Assembly: GCF_003148685.1 (NCBI RefSeq)
Contig: NZ_QGGR01000023.1
Coordinates: forward strand, 1 to 64,000
Length of the DNA: 64,000 nucleotides
Source: Actinoplanes xinjiangensis
Lineage (GTDB): Bacteria > Actinomycetota > Actinomycetes > Mycobacteriales > Micromonosporaceae
Reading direction: 5' to 3'
Shown here: piece after piece, positions 55,851 to 64,000 of the stretch
Layout: every line of letters starts with the position of its first letter
Position numbering within the stretch: position 1 is the stretch's first letter
Made by a program: the position numbers and the translations under genes
The notes under the pieces: generated by a model
The model's database searches: none
Seen by the model: only the letters and a program-made list of their open reading frames with translations
What the model was told of the DNA's origin: nothing

Positions 55851-56456
55851 ATGAAGATACGACGGGTGGGAGCTGCCGGTCTACTGATCGAGTGCGATGA
55901 TGCCGACCGGGTCGAGGACTGGCGCGCTGAGCTGTGGCGACGCCGCGAAATCGGTGAGCTCCAAGCGGTCGAGATCGTGCCCGGCGCCCGTACGATCCTG
56001 CTCGACGGGGTGGCTCCCGGCACCGAGGAACAGCTACCGCAGTGGGAGCCGGCGCCCGGAGAAATTCAGTCCGAAGGGCCCCTCGTGCGGATCCGGACGG
56101 TCTTCGACGGCGAGGATCTCGAACCGGTCGCCGAGTTCTGGGGCGTCACCACCGATGAGGCGATCCAGCGTCTGGTCGATACGCCCCTCAACGTCGCCTT
56201 CTCCGGCTTCGCACCCGGCTTCGCCTATCTGCGCGGACTTCCGGACGCGTGGGCGGTTCCCCGGCTCGCCGTTCCGCGGCCCCGCGTCCCGGCCGGCGCC
56301 GTCGCGCTGGCCGGCGGCTACGCGGGCATCTATCCCACCGCCTCCCCGGGCGGGTGGCGGCTCGTCGGTCACACCGATCAGAACCTCTTCGATGTACGCC
56401 GGGAGCAGCCCGCACTCCTCACCCCCGGGACTCGCGTCCGGCTGGTGGCGGCATGA
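55851..56456 (+). CDS. pxpB: 5-oxoprolinase subunit B
   Basis: A 201-residue protein from the ATG at 55851 (a TTG at 55833 is also in frame). The KipI/allophanate hydrolase subunit 1 signature 'FSGFAPGFAYLRGLP' lies near residue 117, and 'PRPRVPAGAVALAGGYAGIYPTASPGGWRLVG' near 143. With PxpA and PxpC it hydrolyses 5-oxoproline to glutamate with ATP. Its stop overlaps the pxpC start by 4 bp. Confidence 0.93.
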   Translation: MKIRRVGAAGLLIECDDADRVEDWRAELWRRREIGELQAVEIVPGARTILLDGVAPGTEEQLPQWEPAPGEIQSEGPLVRIRTVFDGEDLEPVAEFWGVTTDEAIQRLVDTPLNVAFSGFAPGFAYLRGLPDAWAVPRLAVPRPRVPAGAVALAGGYAGIYPTASPGGWRLVGHTDQNLFDVRREQPALLTPGTRVRLVAA

Positions 56457-57292
56457 TCACCGTGCTGCGGGCCGGGCCGCTGACCACCGTGCAGGACCTC
56501 GGCCGGCCGGGCTACGCGCACCTCGGGGTGCCCCGCTCCGGCGCGCTCGACGAACCGGCCCTGCGGCTCGCCAACCGGTTCGTCGGCAACCCCGACGACG
56601 CGGCCGCCCTGGAGACCACCCTGCTCGGCTGTGCCCTGCGCTTCGCGGAGGCGGCGCTCGTGGCCGTCACCGGCGCCGTCGCCCAGGTCGACGTGAACGG
56701 GCGCCCGGTCGAACGGCCGCACGGGCACCAGCTCTTCGAGGTGCCGGCCGGCGGCGTCGTCGACATCAGGAGGGCCAGCCGCGGAGTGCGGTCCTACCTG
56801 GCGGTGGCCGGCGGGATCGCGGTCGAACCGGTGCTCGGCAGCCGCTCCACCGACACCCTCTCCGGGCTCGGGCCGGCCCGCCTCACCGACGGCGCCACCC
56901 TCCCCGTCGGCGTACCCACCGGGGCGGCCCCGCTGATCGGCGAGCCGGCCCGGATCGGCGCGGAATCGGTGCTCGGGATCCGGCTCGGGCCACGCGACGA
57001 CTGGTTCGCGGCACACCGGCTGTTCGGTTCCGCGTACCAGATCAGCCCGTTGAGCAACCGGGTCGGCGCCCGGCTCGCCGGCAACGCCCTGACCCGCACG
57101 AACGTCGGCGAATTGCCCTCCGAGGGTGTCGTCCTCGGGGCCGTGCAGGTGCCCGCCGACGGTCAGCCGATCATCTTCCTCGCCGACCATCCGACGACCG
57201 GCGGATATCCGGTGATCGGCGTGGTCGACGACGTCGCCCCCCTCGCGCAGGCGCGGCCGGGCACTACCGTGAGATTCCGTGAACTCGATTGA
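56453..57292 (+). CDS. pxpC: 5-oxoprolinase subunit C
   Basis: A 279-residue protein from the ATG at 56453. The KipA/allophanate hydrolase subunit 2 signatures are present: 'TTVQDLGRPGYAHLGVPRSGALD' at ~12-35 and 'LANRFVGNPDDAAALETTLLG' at ~38-58. The C-terminal 'HPTTGGYPVIGVV' near 245 is also typical. It overlaps pxpB by 4 bp and pxpA by 14 bp, so all three are coupled. Confidence 0.93.
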   Translation: MITVLRAGPLTTVQDLGRPGYAHLGVPRSGALDEPALRLANRFVGNPDDAAALETTLLGCALRFAEAALVAVTGAVAQVDVNGRPVERPHGHQLFEVPAGGVVDIRRASRGVRSYLAVAGGIAVEPVLGSRSTDTLSGLGPARLTDGATLPVGVPTGAAPLIGEPARIGAESVLGIRLGPRDDWFAAHRLFGSAYQISPLSNRVGARLAGNALTRTNVGELPSEGVVLGAVQVPADGQPIIFLADHPTTGGYPVIGVVDDVAPLAQARPGTTVRFRELD

Positions 57293-58031
57293 CCTGAACG
57301 CCGACCTCGGCGAGGGCTTCGGCGCGTGGCGCCTGGGCGACGACGACGCCCTGCTCGACGTCGTGACCTCGGCGAACGTCGCCTGCGGCTTCCACGCCGG
57401 CGATCCGTCCACGATGGCCTCCGTCTGCCGCCGGGCAGTGGAGAAGAGCGTCGCGATCGGCGCCCAGGTCGGCTACCGCGATCTGGCCGGATTCGGGCGG
57501 CGCCGGATCGACTACGCCCACGATGAGCTGCGCGACGACATCGTCTACCAGATCGGGGCACTCGAGGCGTTCTGCCGGATCGCCGGCGACCGGGTGCGTT
57601 ACGTGAAGCCGCACGGCGCCCTCTACAACACCGCCGCGGTCGACGAACTCCAGGCGTCCGCCGTGGTGGCGGCCGTCGTCGCCTACGACCCGGCGCTGCC
57701 GGTCCTCTGCCAGCCCGGCTCGGTCCTCGCCGTGCGGGCCGCTGAAGCCGGGCTGACCGCGATCGGCGAGGGATTCGCCGATCGCGGTTACCTGCCCGAC
57801 GGGCGCCTCGTGCCGCGGTCCCGGCCGGACGCGCTGGTGCACGACCCGGACGAGGTGGTCGCCCGGGTCGTGCAGATGGCGGTGGACAGCTCCGTCACAG
57901 CGGTCGACGGTTCCACGGTGGAGTGCCGGGTGCGATCGATCTGCCTACACGGGGACACGCCGGGAGCGGTACGCCTGGCCCGTGCGGTCCGGGACGGGCT
58001 GGCCGGCCACCTGACGGTTCAGGCCTTCTGA
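57279..58031 (+). CDS. pxpA: 5-oxoprolinase subunit A (LamB/YcsF family)
   Basis: A 250-residue protein starting at GTG inside the end of pxpC. The N-terminus 'SIDLNADLGEGFGAW' and 'SANVACGFHAGDPSTM' are the family signature, followed by 'VKPHGALYN' near residue 108 and 'EGFADRGYLPDGRLVPRS' near 166. It converts 5-oxoproline together with PxpBC. The gene ends overlapping the converging CU044_5270-type gene by 13 bp. Confidence 0.95.
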   Translation: MNSIDLNADLGEGFGAWRLGDDDALLDVVTSANVACGFHAGDPSTMASVCRRAVEKSVAIGAQVGYRDLAGFGRRRIDYAHDELRDDIVYQIGALEAFCRIAGDRVRYVKPHGALYNTAAVDELQASAVVAAVVAYDPALPVLCQPGSVLAVRAAEAGLTAIGEGFADRGYLPDGRLVPRSRPDALVHDPDEVVARVVQMAVDSSVTAVDGSTVECRVRSICLHGDTPGAVRLARAVRDGLAGHLTVQAF

Positions 58032-58873
58032 CGGACCCGGTCCACCAGCGCGATCTCGTCGATGCTCGACTCCGGCGTACCCAGCATCCGGAAGGTCTTC
58101 GGGTCGAAGATCCAGACCACCTGCTCTTCGGTCTGCCCGGTGGGAACCCAGGCCACCCCGACACCCGCACGACCGCGTGAGTCCTTCGCGCCCTCGACCA
58201 GCCGGACACCGTCGATCAGGCCGATCGCACGGTAGAGCGCCGCCCGCTGTGCCGGCCGCATCCAGAACCGGGTGGAGGCGGTGCCGAGGTATTTGGTGAC
58301 GGCGTCGAGGCTGTCCGAACCGAATTCTGTCCGGGTCGTCTTCCGGAGCCACCCGACCATCGCCTCCGGGTCGGTCGGCATGTCGTCCCGGTAGTGCGCG
58401 ACCACCTCGCAGCCGCCGCCGGCCGGACAGCCCGGAATCGTCGCGTACTTCCCGTCCTGGTCGACGCCCCATCCGTCGTGCCTGCCGTCGATCGACAGCC
58501 AGGCCTCGTTCGCCGTGCCGCCCCACTCGATGAACCGCAGGTAGAGGAACTGGTCGCCGCGAGGGACGACGTCGGGCTCGTTCTCCACGGCGGTGGCGGC
58601 CTGGTCCAGGAAGGCGGCCACCGGCGTCAGCTTCGGGCCCGGCGCCACGCTCTGCGCCGGGGCGGGCGGCTGTGCGCCCGGTGTCACGATCTGCGGGACG
58701 GTGACCGCAGCTACGCCCGCGGCGGCCACCGCGGCCAGGAGGGCGGCCCAGCGGCGGTTCCTCTTCGGCGGGGCGACCTCGGACATCAACCGGGAACGCG
58801 TCGCGGCCAGACGGTCCGCCGACGGCAGCGGCGTCTCCTCGCCCATCTCCCGGACCAGCGTGATTTCATCCAT
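58019..58873 (-). CDS. CU044_5270-type membrane protein, sigma-factor partner
   Basis: A 284-residue protein. A cytoplasmic N-terminus of ~40 residues leads to one membrane helix at ~42-62 (WAALLAAVAAAGVAAVTVPQIV) and an extracytoplasmic domain of ~210 residues with 'FLYLRFIEWGG', 'PTDPEAMVGWLRK' and 'RPAQRAALYRAIGLIDGVRLV'. This is the layout of the CU044_5270 family, encoded next to ECF sigma factors and possibly acting as an anti-sigma or accessory factor. It overlaps the sigma gene by 8 bp. Confidence 0.85.
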   Translation of the reverse strand: MDEITLVREMGEETPLPSADRLAATRSRLMSEVAPPKRNRRWAALLAAVAAAGVAAVTVPQIVTPGAQPPAPAQSVAPGPKLTPVAAFLDQAATAVENEPDVVPRGDQFLYLRFIEWGGTANEAWLSIDGRHDGWGVDQDGKYATIPGCPAGGGCEVVAHYRDDMPTDPEAMVGWLRKTTRTEFGSDSLDAVTKYLGTASTRFWMRPAQRAALYRAIGLIDGVRLVEGAKDSRGRAGVGVAWVPTGQTEEQVVWIFDPKTFRMLGTPESSIDEIALVDRVRQKA

Positions 58874-59441
58874 GACGAACCCCCTCCTCGGTGCTGTTCA
58901 ACGGGTTGCTGCCGCCCAGAGCGGCACGTAGGACGGTCCGGGCCCGGTGCAACCGGGACCGCACCGTGCCCACCGGGATGTCGAGCGCGGCCGCGACCTG
59001 CTCGTACGTCAGCTCCTCCTGCACGACCAGCAGCAGGACGTCACGGTCGCCGTCGGCCAGATCGGCCAGCGCCGACGTGAGGACACTGCGCAGCGCGGCC
59101 GCGGTGACGTCGGCGGCCACCCGGTCGGCGTGACAGGAGGTGTCCCGTTCGGCCGGGACGGCCTGATGCAGGCGCAGCCGCCGGACCTCGTCACGGCGAT
59201 GCTGGGCGATCAGAAGGGTGGCGATCCCGTAGAGCCACGGGCGGGCGTCGCGCTGATCCGCACGGAACGTGCCCCGGCGGCGGAACGCGGTGAGGAACGT
59301 CTCGGCGACCAGATCGTCGGCCGCCTGATCGCCGAGACGTCTGGCCAGATAGCGGTGGATGTGCGGGGCATGTCGGTCGAACAACGCCGCGAAGTTCTCG
59401 CGGAGCAACGCGGCGTCGTCCGGCTCGCTGTCGCTTCTCAT
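58866..59441 (-). CDS. ECF-type RNA polymerase sigma factor
   Basis: A 191-residue protein. Region 2 (~15-85) has 'FAALFDRHAPHIHRYLARRLGD', 'DDLVAETFLTAFRRR' and 'RPWLYGIATLLIAQHRR'. Region 4 (~125-180) has 'LADLADGDRDVLLLVVQEELTYEQVAAALDIPVGTVRSRLHRAR'. It has no extra C-terminal domain. The downstream membrane protein overlaps by 8 bp and is the likely regulator. The promoter it reads is unknown. Confidence 0.95.
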   Translation of the reverse strand: MRSDSEPDDAALLRENFAALFDRHAPHIHRYLARRLGDQAADDLVAETFLTAFRRRGTFRADQRDARPWLYGIATLLIAQHRRDEVRRLRLHQAVPAERDTSCHADRVAADVTAAALRSVLTSALADLADGDRDVLLLVVQEELTYEQVAAALDIPVGTVRSRLHRARTVLRAALGGSNPLNSTEEGVRHG

Positions 59442-59473
59442 GCCCCGTTATCCGTCACTCGACGGCGATGAGT

Positions 59474-61267
59474 TCACGCATCCAGACCGCGCAGCACCAG
59501 CGGCAGCCTGTTCGGGCCGGCCGGGTCGATCACGATCGGCACACCCCAGTCCTGGCGGGTCAGATGGCAGGCGCCGTACTCGGCGTCCACATCGCACGTG
59601 GCGGCCTGTGCCACCACCTGGAGCACGCCCTTCGGCACATCCGGGTTGAGCACGATCCGGCGCGACAGTTCGGTGGTCGTTCCCTCGCCCTCCAGCAGCA
59701 ACTCGGCGGGCGACGCCGACACCACCAGCCGGACCGGCGAGCCGAACTGGCTGTCCAGCTTCTGTCCGGGCGCCGGTGTGAAGATCACGTCGAGGGTGAC
59801 CTCCCCCGGAGCCAGGTGCGACGGCGGCCGCTCCGTCCGGTGCCGCTCCCCGTCGACCCGCTTCACCACACCCGGAGCCAGACGGGTCAACCGGTGCGCG
59901 GCCGACTCCACCACGACCACCGTGCCGTCGCCCAGAGCCAGGACATCGCTCGGCTCGGCCAGGCCCGAATCCACCGTGGACACCTCGTTCGACGCCGGGT
60001 CGAAACGGCGGACCGCACCGTTGTACGTGTCCGCCACCAGCACCGAGCCGTCCGGCAGAGCCGCCACCCCGAGCGGGTGCTGGAACAGCGCCTCGGCAGC
60101 CGGGCCGTCCACGTGACCGAAATCGAACAGACCCTGGCCGACCGCGGTGTGCAGCACCCCGTCCTCGACCCAGCGCAGCGCCGACGTCTCACTGTCCGCG
60201 ATCCAGAGACGTACGCCGTCGGCGCTCACCGACAGGCCGGACGGCTGGGCCATCCACACGTCCGGGATCGGGCCGTCCCGCAGCGCCTCCACCGTCGTGC
60301 CCGCGTACACCCCGACCGTGCGCTTGATCGGGTCGAACCACCACAGCTGGTGGATGCCGGCCATGGCGATGACGACCTTCTCGTCGAACCAGGCCAGATC
60401 CCACGGCGACGACAGGTCGGCGGCCAGCGCGTCATGCGCGTGATCGTCGACCGAGGACCGCCACGGCCGCCCCGAACCGGCGACCAGGGTCACCTCGCCC
60501 GTCGCCGTGCTGAACCCGCGCAGCTGGTGATTGACCGTGTCGGCGACCACCACGTCATAGCCGGCGACCTCGGCCACCGACGGCGGCAACAGCACCAGGC
60601 CCTGCGGCTCACTGAACGGCTCACCGCGGACACCAATGCCGATCCGGCGGACCAGGGTCTCCCCGTCCGGCGTCAGCTCCACCAGCGAATGCCGGGCCGA
60701 ATCCGAGACCAGCAGATTGCCGCCCGGCAGCTCGATCGCCTTGCCCGGGAACCGCAGCAGGCCCTCCGGGGCGGGCGGCGGAACATACGGCCCGTCACCG
60801 CGGTGCAGGGTGCCGTTCGCCTCATGCCTGGTGATCAGCTCGTCGATCAGCCGGGACAGCCCCTCGGCGTGACCCTCCCCGGCCATCGACGCGACCAGGT
60901 AACCCTCCGGGTCCACCACGGCCAGGGTCGGCCACGCCTTCGCCGCATACTGCTGCCACACGTGCATGTCGCCGTCGTCCACCACCGGGTGATGCACGCC
61001 ATACCGCTCCACTGCGGCGGCCAGCGCCACCGGGTCACGCTCGTGCTCGAATTTCGGTGAGTGCACGCCGATCACGACGAGGGCGTCACCGTACTTCTCC
61101 TCCAACGGCCGCAGCTCGTCGAGGACGTGCAGGCAATTAATGCAGCAGAAGGTCCAGAAATCCAGTATTAGGATTTTTCCGCGCAGATCGGCCAAGGTGA
61201 GGGCCTTACCGCCGGTGTTGAGCCAACCGCGACCCTTGAGTTCGGGCGCACGCACGCGAAATTCCAT
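59474..61267 (-). CDS. thioredoxin-like/NHL-repeat protein (NHLRC2-like)
   Basis: The ATG at 61267 gives 597 residues; an in-frame ATG at 61300 is less likely. Residues ~10-145 form a thioredoxin fold with 'LILDFWTFCCINCLHVL' (redox CxxC as CINC, preceded by a further Cys) and 'AWPTLAVVDPEGY'. Residues ~170-480 contain NHL-type propeller blades ('FSEPQGLVLLPP', 'FQHPLGVAALPDGSVLVADTYNGAVR'). A ~100-residue beta domain ends the protein. Animal NHLRC2 has the same order. There is no signal peptide. The bacterial substrate is unknown. Confidence 0.9.
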   Translation of the reverse strand: MEFRVRAPELKGRGWLNTGGKALTLADLRGKILILDFWTFCCINCLHVLDELRPLEEKYGDALVVIGVHSPKFEHERDPVALAAAVERYGVHHPVVDDGDMHVWQQYAAKAWPTLAVVDPEGYLVASMAGEGHAEGLSRLIDELITRHEANGTLHRGDGPYVPPPAPEGLLRFPGKAIELPGGNLLVSDSARHSLVELTPDGETLVRRIGIGVRGEPFSEPQGLVLLPPSVAEVAGYDVVVADTVNHQLRGFSTATGEVTLVAGSGRPWRSSVDDHAHDALAADLSSPWDLAWFDEKVVIAMAGIHQLWWFDPIKRTVGVYAGTTVEALRDGPIPDVWMAQPSGLSVSADGVRLWIADSETSALRWVEDGVLHTAVGQGLFDFGHVDGPAAEALFQHPLGVAALPDGSVLVADTYNGAVRRFDPASNEVSTVDSGLAEPSDVLALGDGTVVVVESAAHRLTRLAPGVVKRVDGERHRTERPPSHLAPGEVTLDVIFTPAPGQKLDSQFGSPVRLVVSASPAELLLEGEGTTTELSRRIVLNPDVPKGVLQVVAQAATCDVDAEYGACHLTRQDWGVPIVIDPAGPNRLPLVLRGLDA

Positions 61268-61321
61268 GCCGCCATGGTGCCTCACCGCCCGCCGCCCCAC
61301 CGTCCGGGCAGCTCAACAGCG

Positions 61322-61352
61322 AACGGCCTCACCTTCCGGTGAGGCCGTTCAC
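61322..61352. terminator. hairpin between the 61366 gene and the thioredoxin/NHL gene
   Basis: ACGGCCTCACC (61323-61333) and GGTGAGGCCGT (61338-61348) form a perfect 11-bp stem with a TTCC loop, 18 bp beyond the minus-strand stop at 61366. Confidence 0.75.
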
Positions 61353-61365
61353 GGTGAAACTCTGA

Positions 61366-64000
61366 TCAGCCGTTCTTCTTCAGACAGAGGACCTCGTCGC
61401 CGTCGTCCTTCGGCACCACGATGTACGGCTGGGAGGCGTCACCGCACTGCTCCTTGGCCGTCACGATCGACACCACCTCGAACGTCTCCGGCTCGCTGCA
61501 CGCCGCCACCACCGGAGTGGTGCCGTCACGCTTGACGCAGTCGCCCTTGGCCACGCTGAAATCGTCGCCCGAGATCAGGTAGACCAGCCCGAACACCAGG
61601 CTCAGCAGCAGCGCCGCACCCAGCACGACCGCCAGGGCCACCGGGATCGTGCGGACGTTCACCTTCCCCGACGGGGGCGGCGGAACCGGCGGCTGATCCG
61701 ACTTGAACTGGTCGAACCTGCCCTGCTCCTCGGCCGGGCCGGGCCAGCTCGTGGTGTCCTCCGGCCCCGGCGGGGTCACCGTGGCACGGGCCGCCGGATT
61801 AGCCGGGTACATCCCACCGCCGGACTGCTCACCGGGCATCGGCGGCAGGGCCGGCGCCGGAACGTACGGCGAGTTGCCCCGGCCGGACACGTCGGTGGTG
61901 TGCTCGTTGTACTGGTCCGGGTAACCGCCCGGCACCGAACCGCGGCCGGCCTGATCCGAGGTGAACTCGCTGTACGGCGGACCGGACAGATCACCCGGAG
62001 CACCGAACTGACCCGGGAACTGCGGCGACCCCGGCATGGCCGGACCGCCCCCGGAGAACGGCGAAGGATTGCCGGGGTTGTCGGCGCCCGGGAACGGACG
62101 ACCACCCTGGTCACCACCCGGGAACTGCGGCGACCCCGGCATGGCGAACGGTGAGCCACCACCCGGCGGCGTCTCGGGCGGCGTGACCCGCGCACTCGCC
62201 GTGGCGCGGGCGGTGGCCCGGGCCGGCGACTGCGGGGCGACCCCGGGCGTGCCCGGAGCACCGGGTCCACCGGAATGGCCGGGCCCGCCGGGCCCGTCGA
62301 GGGCGCTGAGACCGCCCGGAGTGCCGGGTCCGTCACCGGACGGCGGCTGGAACCGGTCGTTGTGGGACGGCGGCTGGAATCGGTCGTCATCGCGCGATGC
62401 GCCCGGGAACGGCGCCGCGGCACCGAACGTGGTCGACGAGGGCGGGAAACCACCCGACGGCGACTCGTCCTCCGGGGAGCCGGGGAACGGCACACTGCCG
62501 CGGTCGTCGGATCCCCGCTGCGGCAGGCCGAAGCCGCCGGCCGGGTTCTCACCACGCTGCGGCGGCCCACCGAACGGCGAAGTCTGCGCTGGCGGGAAAC
62601 CACCGGAGGGGTTGTCTCCCTGCGGAGTGCCGTACGGGGAGGCCTGCGCTGGCGGGAAGCCGCCGGACGGGTTGTCTCCCTGCGGAGTGCCGTACGGGGA
62701 GGCCTGCGCTGGCGGGAAGCCGCCGGACGGGTTGTCGCCCTGCGGGGCGCCGTACGGCGAGGCCGAAACGGGCGGGTAGCCACCGGAGGCGTTGTCGCCC
62801 TGCTGAGCGCGGTCACCGAACGGGTCGCCGGGGCGGGCGGACCCGCTGAACGGCGAGGCCGGCGCGGGCGGGAAGCCGCCGGATGGATGGTCGCCCTGCT
62901 GCCCGGCACCGCCGGACTGATTCTCACCCTGGCGGGAGGAACCACCGAACGGGTCGCCCTGCTGAGCGGGCCCACCGAACGGGTCACCCGGAGAGGGCGC
63001 GCCGAACGAGCCCTCCTGCTGGGAAGGCGCGCCGAACGAGCCGTCCTGCTGGGAAGGCCTACCGAACGAGCCGTCCTGCTGGGCGGGGCTGCCGTAGGGG
63101 CTGTCGCTGCGTGACGAGCCGCCATACGGCGAGGTGGGCGCCGGGGGGAAACCGCCGGACGGGCTCTCGTCCCGCTGCGGCAGACCACTCGGCTGGCTCG
63201 GCTGACCCGGAGCGAACGGTGCGGCCGGGCCACCACCCTCGCCGCGCTGGGGCAGGCCACTGGGCCGGCCACCATACGGCGACTCGTCGGCGGAGGCCGA
63301 GTCCTCCTCGGAGGACTCCGGCGCGGGAGTGGCCGGGCGGCCGTAGACCCTTGCCTGCGGCGCGGCGTTGGACGGCGGGGGAAGCTCGGCCGCCTCGGCC
63401 GGTGTCACCCGGACGCCGGGGACCGACGCGCTGGCGGTCACCGGACGGGCCGAGCCGACCGCGGGCTTCTTCGCCGGGTCACGTGGCTGCGGGACCGCGG
63501 AGCCACCCTGGTGGTCGTCGGCTGAGGCGGACGGCGGCAGGGCGCCACCGGAGGAGAGAGCCGCACCCGGGACACGCTGCGGATATCCGGCCGCGGACAG
63601 AGGCGCCTCGGCACCGTCACGCGAAGTCGTCTCCGGTGCGGGCGGGAACTGGTCACCGCCGAAGGAGGGACGGTCACCCGAGGGCGGGAACGATCCGCCG
63701 TTGGACGACGCGGCGTCTCCCGGCGACGGGAACGAGTCACCGCCGAAGGAAGGGCGGTCACCTGAGGGCGGGAAGTCACCACCGAAGGACGGACGATCTC
63801 CCGGCGGGGGGAATGAGCCGCCGAACGACGGACCATCTGCCGGCGGGGCGAACGAGCCGCCACTGAAGGCGGGCTTGTCCTCCGCGGGCTGGGCCGCGCC
63901 GCCGAGGGGCGAGGCGTCGGCCGGAGACGGGAAGGCGCTACCACCGAGCGACTCGTGCGAAGAGCCGGCGGGCGGGAAGGCGCCACCGCCGAGCGGCTCC
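61366..64000 (-). CDS. LppU/SCO3897-like membrane protein with a very long Pro/Gly-rich region, 5' end outside the window
   Basis: The frame is open from the stop at 61366 to the right edge of the window without interruption, so more than 877 residues are visible and the start is missing; a GTG at 63441 is internal. About 770 residues are repetitive and probably disordered, with units such as 'PSFGGDFPPSGDR' and, at 62581-62760, three 20-residue units 'PYGTPQGDNPSGGFPPAQAS'. One membrane helix follows (VALAVVLGAALLLSLVFGLVYLI). A short extracytoplasmic domain with four Cys (GDCVKRDGT, VAACSEPE, KEQCGDAS, EVLCLKKN) ends the protein, matching the LppU/SCO3897 family pattern. The function is not established. 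Confidence 0.82.
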   Translation of the reverse strand, partial: EPLGGGAFPPAGSSHESLGGSAFPSPADASPLGGAAQPAEDKPAFSGGSFAPPADGPSFGGSFPPPGDRPSFGGDFPPSGDRPSFGGDSFPSPGDAASSNGGSFPPSGDRPSFGGDQFPPAPETTSRDGAEAPLSAAGYPQRVPGAALSSGGALPPSASADDHQGGSAVPQPRDPAKKPAVGSARPVTASASVPGVRVTPAEAAELPPPSNAAPQARVYGRPATPAPESSEEDSASADESPYGGRPSGLPQRGEGGGPAAPFAPGQPSQPSGLPQRDESPSGGFPPAPTSPYGGSSRSDSPYGSPAQQDGSFGRPSQQDGSFGAPSQQEGSFGAPSPGDPFGGPAQQGDPFGGSSRQGENQSGGAGQQGDHPSGGFPPAPASPFSGSARPGDPFGDRAQQGDNASGGYPPVSASPYGAPQGDNPSGGFPPAQASPYGTPQGDNPSGGFPPAQASPYGTPQGDNPSGGFPPAQTSPFGGPPQRGENPAGGFGLPQRGSDDRGSVPFPGSPEDESPSGGFPPSSTTFGAAAPFPGASRDDDRFQPPSHNDRFQPPSGDGPGTPGGLSALDGPGGPGHSGGPGAPGTPGVAPQSPARATARATASARVTPPETPPGGGSPFAMPGSPQFPGGDQGGRPFPGADNPGNPSPFSGGGPAMPGSPQFPGQFGAPGDLSGPPYSEFTSDQAGRGSVPGGYPDQYNEHTTDVSGRGNSPYVPAPALPPMPGEQSGGGMYPANPAARATVTPPGPEDTTSWPGPAEEQGRFDQFKSDQPPVPPPPSGKVNVRTIPVALAVVLGAALLLSLVFGLVYLISGDDFSVAKGDCVKRDGTTPVVAACSEPETFEVVSIVTAKEQCGDASQPYIVVPKDDGDEVLCLKKNG
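62581..62760. repeat. 60-bp tandem repeat, three copies, in the Pro/Gly-rich gene
   Basis: Units at 62581-62640, 62641-62700 and 62701-62760 have exactly 60 bp each and differ by a handful of substitutions, encoding 20-residue units. Related, more diverged units extend on both sides. Confidence 0.9.

Noticed and set aside
59468..61060. 530-codon plus-strand frame opposite the thioredoxin/NHL gene
   Set aside because: Shadow of the minus-strand gene, rich in Arg, His and Gln, without recognisable motifs.

Overview
The window is high-GC actinobacterial chromosome, most likely Micromonosporaceae (Actinoplanes-like). The support is the gene content: the fhaA-fhaB-pstP-rodA-pbpA-pknA-pknB cell-wall and signalling cluster, a class E sortase next to a DUF881 protein and crgA, DUF5753/DUF397 regulator pairs, and GTG/TTG starts with strong G/C third-position bias. 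The family assignment is inference; no rRNA or species marker is present.

Layout. 0-3.4 kb is accessory: an IS630-type transposase tail, a DUF5753 regulator with its DUF397 partner, and hypothetical or membrane proteins. 3.6-18.4 kb is conserved core: a WecG/TagA glycosyltransferase, tRNA-Leu(CAG), the seven-gene cluster with 4-bp overlaps ending in a hairpin terminator, then the minus-strand pabA / small membrane protein / sortase E / DUF881 operon, and crgA reading away from it. 18.6-30.2 kb holds a membrane-anchored Fe-S reductase, two tandem CNNM/CBS proteins and three exported proteins (a LamG-like protein and two large Ig-repeat proteins).

30.245-45.296 kb is a ~15-kb genomic island. 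An intact tRNA-Gly(CCC) lies at its right end. A 42-bp copy of the 3' part of that tRNA (anticodon loop to discriminator, one mismatch) lies at its left end with its own downstream terminator, the signature of integration into a tRNA gene. The island carries a 2-TM protein plus a 1483-aa TPR protein of visibly lower GC, small DNA-binding or membrane genes, a DUF5753/DUF397 pair, an MFS exporter, a 1305-aa STAND-type NTPase with 19 C-terminal repeats, and a protein resembling those conserved in actinomycete integrative elements. I find no integrase, so it looks like a decayed or immobilised element. It is the most likely place for an undescribed system, probably defence or sensing.

45.4-64 kb returns to core and metabolic genes: a PPOX-fold protein, dCTP deaminase, a YCII protein, a phosphoribosyltransferase, a SpoIIE-type phosphatase, a FadE5-like acyl-CoA dehydrogenase, a secreted S8 protease, SixA-like phosphatase, a HlyIII protein, the 5-oxoprolinase operon pxpB-pxpC-pxpA, an ECF sigma factor with its membrane partner, a thioredoxin/NHL protein, and a Pro/Gly-rich LppU/SCO3897-like membrane protein that runs off the right edge.
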